Source of the DNA: Flavobacteriaceae bacterium
Lineage (GTDB): Bacteria > Bacteroidota > Bacteroidia > Flavobacteriales > Flavobacteriaceae
Direction of reading: 5' to 3'
Length of the DNA: 64,000 nucleotides
Assembly: GCA_027082925.1 (NCBI GenBank)
Contig: JALWTD010000014.1
Span: 196,393 to 260,392, forward strand
Of this stretch, positions 1 through 8,317 are shown in pieces. The translations under genes were made by a program, and so were the position numbers. Numbering within the stretch: the first letter of the stretch is position 1; every line of letters starts with the position of its first letter. The notes below the pieces were generated by a model. The model was given only the letters and a program-made list of their open reading frames with translations. It had not been told where the DNA came from and searched no databases.

Positions 1-391
1 GTATGTACTTTTGAAGAATAATACGCGCATGAAATTCAATATGTGCCGATGAAGATACTTTTTGCGTAAGTCCTATTAAATAGAAGTCTCCTCCTACTTG
101 TTCTAATTTTCCTGATTTTCGTAATTGGTTGGCTACCGTGAGTAAATCGGTTGGTTCAGAATTTTGAAATAAAGTATATATAGCTTCGTAAATTAGTTGG
201 TGAGCTTCTTTGTAAAACACATCGGGATGTAAAATATCAATAACATCATCTATTCCCTTTTTATCAATCATCATGGCTCCTAAAACCGCTTCTTCCAAGT
301 CTATTGCTTGAGGCGGTATTTTTCCTTTCTCAAGGCTAATAACCGTGTTTTTTTTGAAATTTTTAGCTTGTATTGATTGTAAGTTCTTCAC
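1..391 (-). CDS. dnaB: Replicative DNA helicase DnaB, N-terminal part (runs off window start)
   Basis: This is the 5' end of the replicative helicase that unwinds DNA ahead of the replisome. Reading the minus strand from GTG at 391-389 gives about 130 residues with the DnaB N-terminal helical domain signature: PPQAIDLEEAVLGAMMID near residue 26, then DVFYKEAHQLIYEAI and SAHIEFHARII. The RecA-like ATPase half lies beyond base 1. No in-frame ATG lies upstream, and GTG gives an N-terminus of the length usual in flavobacterial DnaB. The family assignment is firm. The start codon is an inference. Confidence 0.9.
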   Translation of the reverse strand, partial: MKNLQSIQAKNFKKNTVISLEKGKIPPQAIDLEEAVLGAMMIDKKGIDDVIDILHPDVFYKEAHQLIYEAIYTLFQNSEPTDLLTVANQLRKSGKLEQVGGDFYLIGLTQKVSSSAHIEFHARIILQKYI

Positions 392-542
392 GCAAATATG
401 GTATTTAAAATTGGCTAGTTATTCCTAATTTGAAAACTAAAAGTGATGTAACTATTCTCAAATTAGTGAAACAAATTTAAAAAACAAATGTAATTTTTAA
501 AACTCAATTTCATGGTTAAAAATACGTTTTATTTTATGCACA

Positions 543-577
543 TATTTTGTTAATAAGTAACTATTTTGTTAATAAGT
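543..577. repeat. Two 16-bp direct repeats between dnaB and the DUF3810 gene
   Basis: The 16-mer TATTTTGTTAATAAGT occurs at 543-558 and again at 562-577, separated by three bases. It sits in the 284-bp AT-rich spacer between the divergent dnaB and DUF3810 genes. It may be a regulator-binding site or only low-complexity duplication; nothing in the sequence decides this. Confidence 0.5.
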
Positions 578-634
578 GGTTACTATTATAAAAATCTAAC
601 ACATTTTAAATATTCGTTATCTAAAAAATTGTAG

Positions 635-652
635 TTACTTTTATAAAAGTAA
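635..652. promoter_or_regulatory. 18-bp perfect palindrome upstream of the DUF3810 gene
   Basis: TTACTTTTATAAAAGTAA is a perfect inverted repeat ending 23 bases before the ATG at 676. It contains TACTTTTA, one base from the Bacteroidota -7 consensus TAnnTTTG, so it could be a promoter overlapped by an operator. The palindrome is seen directly; its function is inferred. Confidence 0.35.
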
Positions 653-675
653 TTTAATGTTTTTATTAAAAACCT

Positions 676-1749
676 ATGACCAAACTAAAAACCTATAAAA
701 TACTAAGCCTACTGCTAATAGCACAGTGGGCTTTTGTTAAAATAATCGCACAGTTTCCCGACTTTATTGAGCAATTTTACTCAAAGGGATTGTACGTATT
801 TATTTCTAGTTTGTTGCGAATTTTACTGGGCTGGATTCCCTTCTCTGTTGGAGATGTTTTTTACATTGTAATTGTAGTTGTTATTCTTAAAATTGGCTAC
901 TTATTTTTTAAAAATAACTCCTATAATTTTAAAATTACTGCGTATAGATTTGGTAGTTTAATTTCTGTAGTCTTTTTTGCATTCTATTTTTTTTGGGGCT
1001 TAAATTACTTTAGAACTCCCTTAAACAAAAGGTTAAACATTTCTAATGAATCGTATTCTAATGAAGAGCTAATTGATTTTACACAAAAACTTATTTCAAA
1101 AATAAATGAGGTTCAGCTACAAATAACAAAAAATGACTCTGTAGTTGTTTTAAACCCAAACAGCAAAAGTGAAATTGAGCAACAAGTTACCGATGCCTAT
1201 TTGCAATTAGCTATGGAATACCCAACATTTTCATACAAGTATCCTTCTATAAAAAAATCTATTTTTAGTTTGCCTTTAACCTATACGGGATTTGCAGGAT
1301 ACCTAAATCCGTTTACCAATGAAGCCCAAGTAAATGCTCAAATACCAAAAAACACTTATCCGGCAACCTTGTGTCATGAAACTGCACATCAAATAGGAAT
1401 TGCTTCAGAAAGTGAAGCAAATTTTACAGGGTATTTAGCTAGTATTCATGCTAAAAATATTTATTTTAACTACGCAGGGTATTTAATGGCTTTACAATAC
1501 GCTTTATTTGAAGTTTACAACTACAATCCTGACACTTTTAAATTGCTAACAACTACTATTCATAAAGGTATTTTAAAAGATATGCAGCAAAATCAAAATT
1601 TTTGGAATATCTATAAAAATTGGTCTCAAAAATACTTTAAAACATTTTACGACTCATACCTAAAAGCAAACAAACAAAAGGAAGGTATTCGAAGTTATAA
1701 CAAAATGGTTTTGTGGCTAATTAACTATCACAAAATCAAAAAGATTTAG
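676..1749 (+). CDS. DUF3810 family membrane-associated zinc metallopeptidase-like protein
   Basis: A 357-residue protein matching the Bacteroidota DUF3810 family. The N-terminus holds about three hydrophobic segments (roughly residues 8-28, 38-75 and 92-110), followed by a soluble domain. That domain carries HETAH at 234-238 and SEANF near 246-250, which fits the HExxH plus downstream Glu pattern of gluzincin metallopeptidases. The likely role is a membrane-anchored protease facing the periplasm, with unknown substrate. It is a single gene, 96 bases ahead of the amidohydrolase pair. The family call is good; proteolytic activity is inferred from the motif. Confidence 0.75.
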   Translation: MTKLKTYKILSLLLIAQWAFVKIIAQFPDFIEQFYSKGLYVFISSLLRILLGWIPFSVGDVFYIVIVVVILKIGYLFFKNNSYNFKITAYRFGSLISVVFFAFYFFWGLNYFRTPLNKRLNISNESYSNEELIDFTQKLISKINEVQLQITKNDSVVVLNPNSKSEIEQQVTDAYLQLAMEYPTFSYKYPSIKKSIFSLPLTYTGFAGYLNPFTNEAQVNAQIPKNTYPATLCHETAHQIGIASESEANFTGYLASIHAKNIYFNYAGYLMALQYALFEVYNYNPDTFKLLTTTIHKGILKDMQQNQNFWNIYKNWSQKYFKTFYDSYLKANKQKEGIRSYNKMVLWLINYHKIKKI

Positions 1750-1844
1750 CAAAAACTCTTAATGTTTTGTTAAAAAATTGTTTACGAATACTTTTAACTA
1801 AAGTTTAAATTTAAATTTATAGCCAATATTCAAATTAACTACTA

Positions 1845-4817
1845 ATGAAGAAAGTACTTATTTTTCTATGTTTTCTAATTTCTGCTACCATTTATTCACA
1901 AGAATATTTTCCTAAAAACTCAGGAGTTAAAACACCAAAAAATTCAACAATTGCTCTAATTAACGCTAAAATATACGTTACACCTACACAAGTTATTACA
2001 AACGGAACGCTACTTATTAAAGATGGGAAAGTAAGTGATGTAGGGACAAACATTGCCATCCCTAAAAATGCTAAAATTGTAGATGTAAAACAAAAATCTA
2101 TCTATCCGTCTTTTATTGATATTTACTCTAGCTTCGGTTTAAAAAAGCCTAAGCGAGCAGAAAATAAAAGCAATTTACCACAATATGATGCAAGTAGAAA
2201 AGGCTATTATTGGAATGATCACATTCGTCCTGAAACAAATCCTATTTCGTTGTTCAATTTTGACAACGATAAAGCAAAAGAGTTGCTAAAAGCAGGATTT
2301 GGGGTTGTAAATACACACCTACAAGATGGTATTGTTAGAGGAAACGGTATTTTAGTAGCCTTAAACCCTAATGCTTCTAATGCCTACCGAATTATAGATA
2401 CAAAATCTGCACAATACTTATCGTTCAAAAAAAGTGTACAATCTAGGCAAGTGTACCCAAGCTCATTAATGGGTGCTATGGCTTTGCTAAGACAAATGTA
2501 CTTTGATGCCGATTGGTATGCTAAAGGATTTGCTAAAAATATTGATTTATCGCTTGAAGCACTGAATAAAAATAAAAGTTTAACTCAAATTTTTGATGCC
2601 GGAAGTAAGCAAAACGCATTAAGAGCCGATAAAATTGGAGACCAATTTGGAATTCAATACACTATTGTTGGTGGCGGTGATGAATATGAAAATATTAGCG
2701 ATATAAAAAATACCAACGCTACGTTTATTATTCCTATTAACTTTAGAAAAGCCTACGATGTAAGCAATCCGTATATGGCGAGTTTAATTGATTTAAGCGA
2801 TATGAGAAAATGGAATCAAGAGCCTAGTAATCCGGCTGTTTTGTATAAAAACGGAGTCCCTTTCTCATTAACTACTCATACGTTAAAATCGGTTTCAGAC
2901 TTCAATAAAAATTTAAGAAAAGCGATTAAATATGGACTCGATAAAACAGCTGCTTTAGAAGCTTTAACTACAGTTCCTGCTAAAATACTTGGAGAAAGTG
3001 ATAAAATAGGAACGCTTGAAAAAGGAAAATATGCCAACTTCTTAATTACTTCGGGAGCTATTTTTGAGCCTACCACAATTATATACGAAAATTGGGTTCA
3101 AGGAAGTAAAAATGTAATTCACAATATGCACGCAATTAATATTGCTGGTAACTACACACTTCCTTACAACAATACTAACTATAATTTGGCCATTAGTGAA
3201 AATAACGGCAAGCTATCTGGTAGTATTAAAAAAGACGATAAAAAAGTAAAAGCAACTATTTCATTCAAAAATAATTGGGCAAATATTACACTGCAAAACA
3301 GCAAAGATTCTACTGCTTTTGTACGATTTATAGGAAAAGCCACTCCTGATTATAAACATATAAGCGGATTGGCCACCGATGGCTTAGGAAACGAATTTAA
3401 GTGGGTTGCCACCAAAAATAGCACAGCAGCATTAAAAAAATCAGAAAAAAAGAAACAGCAAACCGATACGCCATATATTGTTCCTGTAACCTATCCTAAT
3501 ATTGGTTTTGGTTTTTCAGAAAAACCTCACCAAGAAACCATTTTAATTAAAAATGCAACGGTTTGGACAAGTGAAAAAGAAGGTGTTTTATACAATACCG
3601 ATGTACTACTAAAAAATGGTAAAATTGCCAAAATTGGGAAAAACATAAAAAACCGGAACGCTAAAATTATAGATGGAACCGGTAAGCATTTAACTGCAGG
3701 AATTATAGACGAACACTCTCATATTGCAACTGTAGCTGTAAATGAAGTTGGTCATAACTCTTCTGCAGAAGTAACCATTGAAGATGTTGTAAACCCTGAT
3801 GATATTAAAATTTATCGCAGTTTAGCAGGTGGTGTTACCTCTATACAAATTTTACACGGCTCTGCAAACCCTATAGGTGGACGCTCGGCACTTGTAAAAC
3901 TTAAGTGGGGAGAATCTGCTAAAAATATGCGCTACAGTAACAGTCCTAAATTTATAAAATTTGCATTAGGTGAAAACGTAAAACAATCTAACTGGGGCCC
4001 TAGTAACAAAACGCGGTTTCCACAAACCAGAATGGGTGTTGAGCAGGTGTATATGGACTATTTCCAAAGAGCGAAAGAATACGATAACCTAAAAAAATCT
4101 GGGAAACCTTATAGAAAAGATGTAGAGCTTGAAACCTTGGCTGAAATTATTAATAAAGAACGCTTTATAACGTGCCACTCGTATGTGCAAAGTGAAATTA
4201 ATATGCTTATGAAAGTGGCTGAAAAATTTAATTTCAATATAAATACATTCACCCACATTCTTGAAGGATATAAACTTGCCGATAAGATGAAAAAACACGG
4301 TGTAGGAGCTTCTACATTTTCAGATTGGTGGGCGTACAAGTACGAAGTAAACGATGCCATTCCGTACAATGCCGCTATTTTACACAATTACGGAATCACC
4401 GTTGCTATAAACTCTGACGATGCAGAAATGCAACGAAGACTGAATCAAGAAGCTGCAAAATCGATGAAATACGGAGGTGTAAGTGCTATTGATGCTTGGA
4501 ATTTTGTTACTATAAATCCTGCAAAATTATTGCATATAGATCAAAGAGTTGGAAGCATCAAAGTAGGCAAAGATGCCGATGTTGTACTATGGAGTGACAA
4601 TCCGCTTTCAGTATACTCAAAAGCCGAAAAAACTATTATTGACGGTATTGTATATTTTGATATTGAACGAGATTTAGCACTCAGAAAATCTATAAAAGAT
4701 GAGCGAAATAAACTCATAAACATGATGCTAAACGAAAAGGCTAGCGGAAAGCCCGTTCAAGCACCAAAAAAGAAAGCAACACAATATTTTCACTGCGATA
4801 CAGTGGTAAACTTCTAA
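1845..4817 (+). CDS. Secreted two-domain amidohydrolase family protein (990 aa)
   Basis: A signal peptide (residues 1-18, ending IYSQ) precedes two amidohydrolase-type modules. The first, about 30-450, has the N-terminal beta-sandwich and the late NFLITSG segment. Where a metal HxH normally follows PGFID, it reads PSFIDIYSSFG. The second, about 570-960, has GIIDEHSHIA (the HxH pair), a mid-domain CHSYVQSE His, FTHILEG and NSDD, so it looks catalytically complete. The substrate is unknown; imidazolonepropionase-, prolidase- or dipeptidase-like activities are all possible. The next gene starts 11 bases downstream and is a third module of the same superfamily, so the two are probably one operon. 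Confidence 0.8.
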   Translation: MKKVLIFLCFLISATIYSQEYFPKNSGVKTPKNSTIALINAKIYVTPTQVITNGTLLIKDGKVSDVGTNIAIPKNAKIVDVKQKSIYPSFIDIYSSFGLKKPKRAENKSNLPQYDASRKGYYWNDHIRPETNPISLFNFDNDKAKELLKAGFGVVNTHLQDGIVRGNGILVALNPNASNAYRIIDTKSAQYLSFKKSVQSRQVYPSSLMGAMALLRQMYFDADWYAKGFAKNIDLSLEALNKNKSLTQIFDAGSKQNALRADKIGDQFGIQYTIVGGGDEYENISDIKNTNATFIIPINFRKAYDVSNPYMASLIDLSDMRKWNQEPSNPAVLYKNGVPFSLTTHTLKSVSDFNKNLRKAIKYGLDKTAALEALTTVPAKILGESDKIGTLEKGKYANFLITSGAIFEPTTIIYENWVQGSKNVIHNMHAINIAGNYTLPYNNTNYNLAISENNGKLSGSIKKDDKKVKATISFKNNWANITLQNSKDSTAFVRFIGKATPDYKHISGLATDGLGNEFKWVATKNSTAALKKSEKKKQQTDTPYIVPVTYPNIGFGFSEKPHQETILIKNATVWTSEKEGVLYNTDVLLKNGKIAKIGKNIKNRNAKIIDGTGKHLTAGIIDEHSHIATVAVNEVGHNSSAEVTIEDVVNPDDIKIYRSLAGGVTSIQILHGSANPIGGRSALVKLKWGESAKNMRYSNSPKFIKFALGENVKQSNWGPSNKTRFPQTRMGVEQVYMDYFQRAKEYDNLKKSGKPYRKDVELETLAEIINKERFITCHSYVQSEINMLMKVAEKFNFNINTFTHILEGYKLADKMKKHGVGASTFSDWWAYKYEVNDAIPYNAAILHNYGITVAINSDDAEMQRRLNQEAAKSMKYGGVSAIDAWNFVTINPAKLLHIDQRVGSIKVGKDADVVLWSDNPLSVYSKAEKTIIDGIVYFDIERDLALRKSIKDERNKLINMMLNEKASGKPVQAPKKKATQYFHCDTVVNF

Positions 4818-4827
4818 AACTGAAATC

Positions 4828-6126
4828 ATGAAAAAATCATATATATACAACTTCGTTTTTCTATTTTTTATAGGAACATGCTTTGCACAGCAAACCCCTG
4901 CACCAAAGCAAACAACTGGGTACAGTATTGAAGGTGCTACAGCTCACCTTGGAAACGGAAAAGTTATTGAAAATGCACTTATAATGTTTTCTGAAGGAAA
5001 AATTACCTTTGTTGGTAGTGCTGAAAATAAAATTGCCCGAATAGGTAAAACCATTCAAGCAAAAGGAAAACATGTATACCCCGGATTTATTGTTACAAAT
5101 TCGTCTCTAGGTTTAGGTGAAATTGATGCCGTTAGAGCAACCTTAGATTACGATGAAGTTGGTAAAATGCTTCCACACATAAGAAGTTTAATTGCTTACA
5201 ATCCCGAATCTAGAGTTGTAGAGAGTATGCGCCCTAATGGTGTTTTAATTGGGCAAATTACTCCTAGAGGAGGAACAATCTCCGGATCTTCGTCTATTGT
5301 ACAATTTGATGCTTGGAACTGGGAAGATGCAGCCATAAAAGCAGATGATGGTATTCATCTAAATTGGCCAAACAGCATTACTTACGGTAGATTTTGGCTT
5401 GGAGAAGACCCTACTATTAAACCCAATAAAGAATATGCTAAAAACGTCGAAAAAATTACCTCGTTCTTTTTAGACGGTAAACGTTACTTAAAAACTAATC
5501 ACCTCGCTAAAAACATACCTTTTGAAGCATTAAAAGGAGTATTTGACGGACGTAAAAAGTTATACATTCATGCTAGTGGAGCTACAGAAATTACCGATGC
5601 TGTTAATTTTATTAAAGAAGTTGGTGTTGAAAAAATGGTTATTATTCACGGTGACGAAGCCTATAAAGTGGCTGATTTACTAGCTGAAAATAAAATCCCT
5701 GTTATTTTAAACAGAGCACACAGACTCCCTAATAATAATGATGATGATTACGATTCTCCGTATAAAAGTGCTAAAATACTAACCGATAAAGGTATTATGG
5801 TTGCCATTGGTATGGAAGGTAGTATGGAGCGTATGAGTGCTAGAAACTTGCCGTTTTACGCCGGTACATACGCTGCCTACGGACTAGGTAAAGAAGAGGC
5901 TCTAAAACTAATTACCTCTAATGCTGCCAAGATTTTAGGTGTAGATAATCGACTAGGAACACTTGAGGTTGGAAAAGATGCTACATTATTTATTTCTGAA
6001 GGCGATGCCCTAGATATGAAAACAAATGTGCTAACTGATGCCTTTATTCAAGGCCGTAAAATAAGTTTAGAAACTCACCAAACTGCACTGTGGAAACGAT
6101 ATTCTAATAAGTATAGCTCACAATAA
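4828..6126 (+). CDS. Secreted amidohydrolase-like protein lacking the HxH motif (432 aa)
   Basis: A signal peptide (about 1-20, ending FAQ) is followed by an amidohydrolase-superfamily fold. It has the N-terminal sandwich (AHLGNGKVIENALIMF), YPGFIVTN where the HxH should be, IHASGATE and VIIHGDEAYKV in the barrel, and a C-terminal LGVDNRLGTLEVGKDATLFI. The metal-binding HxH is replaced by N-S-S, as in the first module of the upstream 990-aa protein. It may be a non-catalytic partner or use a reduced metal site. It ends at a strong hairpin terminator. The superfamily is clear; activity is doubtful. Confidence 0.75.
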   Translation: MKKSYIYNFVFLFFIGTCFAQQTPAPKQTTGYSIEGATAHLGNGKVIENALIMFSEGKITFVGSAENKIARIGKTIQAKGKHVYPGFIVTNSSLGLGEIDAVRATLDYDEVGKMLPHIRSLIAYNPESRVVESMRPNGVLIGQITPRGGTISGSSSIVQFDAWNWEDAAIKADDGIHLNWPNSITYGRFWLGEDPTIKPNKEYAKNVEKITSFFLDGKRYLKTNHLAKNIPFEALKGVFDGRKKLYIHASGATEITDAVNFIKEVGVEKMVIIHGDEAYKVADLLAENKIPVILNRAHRLPNNNDDDYDSPYKSAKILTDKGIMVAIGMEGSMERMSARNLPFYAGTYAAYGLGKEEALKLITSNAAKILGVDNRLGTLEVGKDATLFISEGDALDMKTNVLTDAFIQGRKISLETHQTALWKRYSNKYSSQ

Positions 6127-6132
6127 CATCTA

Positions 6133-6166
6133 AAAAGGCTCTGAAAATTTCAGAGCCTTTTTTACA
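6133..6166 (+). terminator. Rho-independent terminator after the amidohydrolase pair
   Basis: AAAAGGCTCTGAAA (6133-6146) pairs perfectly with TTTCAGAGCCTTTT (6148-6161), followed by more T. It lies just after the stop at 6126. Confidence 0.85.
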
Positions 6167-6215
6167 CTGCTAAGCCTGCTAACAATTTAATTATTATCTT
6201 CGCATCATATGAGTT

Positions 6216-7022
6216 ATGAGCATGCGTAAACAAATTACCAGTACACAAAACCCTTTTATAAAAGAGCTTATCAAGCTTCAAGAAAAGTCCAGATTTCGAA
6301 AAAAATTGGGCGTTTTTTTAGTAGAAGGTGTGCGTGAAATTTCATTAGCATTAAAAGGAGGTTATACCATAAACACTATGTTAATTTGCCCTGAAATAGC
6401 CACACCAAATACGCTCGATTTTATACATGACCAAGCCATCCAAATTATTGAATTAACAAAAGCTGTTTACAAAAAAGTAGCTTACAGAGACTCTACTGAA
6501 GGAGTTATTGCTATTGTGAAATCAAAAGAATTTTCATTGAATAAACTAACTTTTAAGCATAAAACACCTTTAATATTAGTTGCTGAAGCTCCTGAAAAAC
6601 CCGGTAATATTGGGGCCTTATTACGCACTGCAGATGCTGCAAATTTGGATGCCGTAATTATTGCAAACCCTAAAACCGACTTGTACAACCCAAATATTAT
6701 TCGTTCAAGTGTAGGCTGCTTATTTACCACTAAAATAGCTACGGGTAGTAGCCATGAGATTATCCAATTTTTAAAAGAAAAAGATATTGCTATCTACTGT
6801 ACTACCTTACAAAATTCAAATGCGTATTACAAAGAAGACTTTACTGTTGCTTCAGCTATTGTTGTAGGTACGGAAGCTGAAGGTTTAAGTGAAATTTGGC
6901 GAAATAATGCAACTAAAAACATTAAAATCCCTATGCAGGGAGAAATAGATTCAATGAATGTGTCTGTCGCTGCTGCCATTGTTATTTTTGAAGCTAAAAG
7001 GCAACGAAAATTTAATACCTAA
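6216..7022 (+). CDS. SpoU/TrmH-family RNA 2'-O-methyltransferase
   Basis: Predicted SAM-dependent 2'-O-ribose methyltransferase of rRNA or tRNA, 268 residues. An N-terminal substrate-binding region (about 1-95) precedes the knotted SPOUT domain. The three SpoU motifs are visible: NIGALLRTADAA near 130, VVGTEAEGLS near 217 and SMNVSVAAAIVIFE near 247. The exact target (RlmB- or TsnR-like) cannot be fixed from sequence. Two in-frame ATGs lie at 6216 and 6222; the first is kept. TATCTTCG, a near match to the flavobacterial -7 box, lies just upstream. The M48 protease follows 15 bases later. Confidence 0.85.
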   Translation: MSMRKQITSTQNPFIKELIKLQEKSRFRKKLGVFLVEGVREISLALKGGYTINTMLICPEIATPNTLDFIHDQAIQIIELTKAVYKKVAYRDSTEGVIAIVKSKEFSLNKLTFKHKTPLILVAEAPEKPGNIGALLRTADAANLDAVIIANPKTDLYNPNIIRSSVGCLFTTKIATGSSHEIIQFLKEKDIAIYCTTLQNSNAYYKEDFTVASAIVVGTEAEGLSEIWRNNATKNIKIPMQGEIDSMNVSVAAAIVIFEAKRQRKFNT

Positions 7023-7037
7023 AGAGTCCTATTAACT

Positions 7038-8273
7038 ATGAACAACCCTCAAACCATTTTTTTAATACTTATAGGTATCATCACCTTAAAATTTTTATTA
7101 GATACTGTACTCAGCATTCTAAATGCTCAATATTTTAACAAACCTATTCCTAAAGTACTTAACGGTATCTACAACGAAGCTGAGTATTTAAAATCGCAAA
7201 AGTACAAGAAAGAAAATCACCTATTTTCACTAATAACAAATACATTTACATTTGCAATTACACTCTTGTTTTTTTTATTAGATGGTTTTGCGTTTGTAGA
7301 TAGTATTGCTAAGAAATTTTCTACAAATACCATTGGTGTTACACTACTGTTTTTTGGAATTATTTTTATTGCTAGTGACCTTATAAGTCTGCCTTTTTCA
7401 TATTACAAAACCTTTGTTATTGAAGAAAAATTCGGGTTTAATAAAAGTACTCTAAAAACGTTTATAACCGATAAAATAAAAGGATGGTTAATGCTTTTGG
7501 TTATTGGTGGAGGCTTATTGGCTTTAATTACTTGGTTTTACCAAATAACAACTACAAATTTTTGGTTGTTTTCATGGGCAATTATAAGTGTTTTCTCAAT
7601 ATTTATAAATCTTTTTTATTCAAAATTAATTGTTCCTGTTTTTAACAAACAAATTCCCTTAGAAGATGGAGAACTCAAAAAAGCTATCCAATCATTTAGC
7701 GAAAAAGTAGGCTTCAAAATAAATAACATCTATGTCATTGATGGCTCTAAACGATCTACAAAAGCAAATGCATACTTTTCCGGATTTGGTTCACAAAAGA
7801 GAATAACACTTTACGATACACTTATAAACGACCTAGATACAAACGAAATTGTAGCTGTTTTAGCACACGAAATTGGGCACTATAAAAAGAAACACATTAT
7901 ATACAACCTTATCCTATCAATACTTCTCACAGGGTTTACATTTTATATTTTATCGCTGCTTATAGGAAATACGCTACTTTCACAAGCGTTAGGTGTACAA
8001 GAAGCCAGCTTTCATATAGGTCTTATCGCCTTTACCATACTTTATAGTCCAATATCTGAATTCACCAATTTAATCGTAAATAAACTATCTAGAATATTTG
8101 AATATCAGGCCGATAATTATGCTAAAAAACAATACAACGCCAAAGCACTTATTAGTGCTTTAAAAAAATTAGCCAAAAACAATTTGAGTAACCTTACTCC
8201 TCACCCTTTATACGTAAAATTTTATTACTCGCATCCAACACTTTTACAACGAATTTTAAATTTAAAAAAGTAA
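7038..8273 (+). CDS. M48 (Ste24-type) membrane metalloprotease
   Basis: A 411-residue integral-membrane protease resembling CAAX prenyl protease Ste24. An N-terminal subfamily segment with several membrane spans is followed by the catalytic region, with HEIGH at 277-281 (zinc ligands and general base), more membrane spans, and the third-ligand Glu in FEYQADNYAKK near 345-355. The conserved C-terminal HPLYVKFYYSHPTLLQR is also present. Bacteria lack CAAX farnesylation, so the role is more likely membrane-protein quality control. It follows the methyltransferase closely and is probably cotranscribed. Confidence 0.9.
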   Translation: MNNPQTIFLILIGIITLKFLLDTVLSILNAQYFNKPIPKVLNGIYNEAEYLKSQKYKKENHLFSLITNTFTFAITLLFFLLDGFAFVDSIAKKFSTNTIGVTLLFFGIIFIASDLISLPFSYYKTFVIEEKFGFNKSTLKTFITDKIKGWLMLLVIGGGLLALITWFYQITTTNFWLFSWAIISVFSIFINLFYSKLIVPVFNKQIPLEDGELKKAIQSFSEKVGFKINNIYVIDGSKRSTKANAYFSGFGSQKRITLYDTLINDLDTNEIVAVLAHEIGHYKKKHIIYNLILSILLTGFTFYILSLLIGNTLLSQALGVQEASFHIGLIAFTILYSPISEFTNLIVNKLSRIFEYQADNYAKKQYNAKALISALKKLAKNNLSNLTPHPLYVKFYYSHPTLLQRILNLKK

Positions 8274-8317
8274 AAATTGATATTTGCAAGTCCATTTTAA
8301 AATTGTAATTTTAAACT

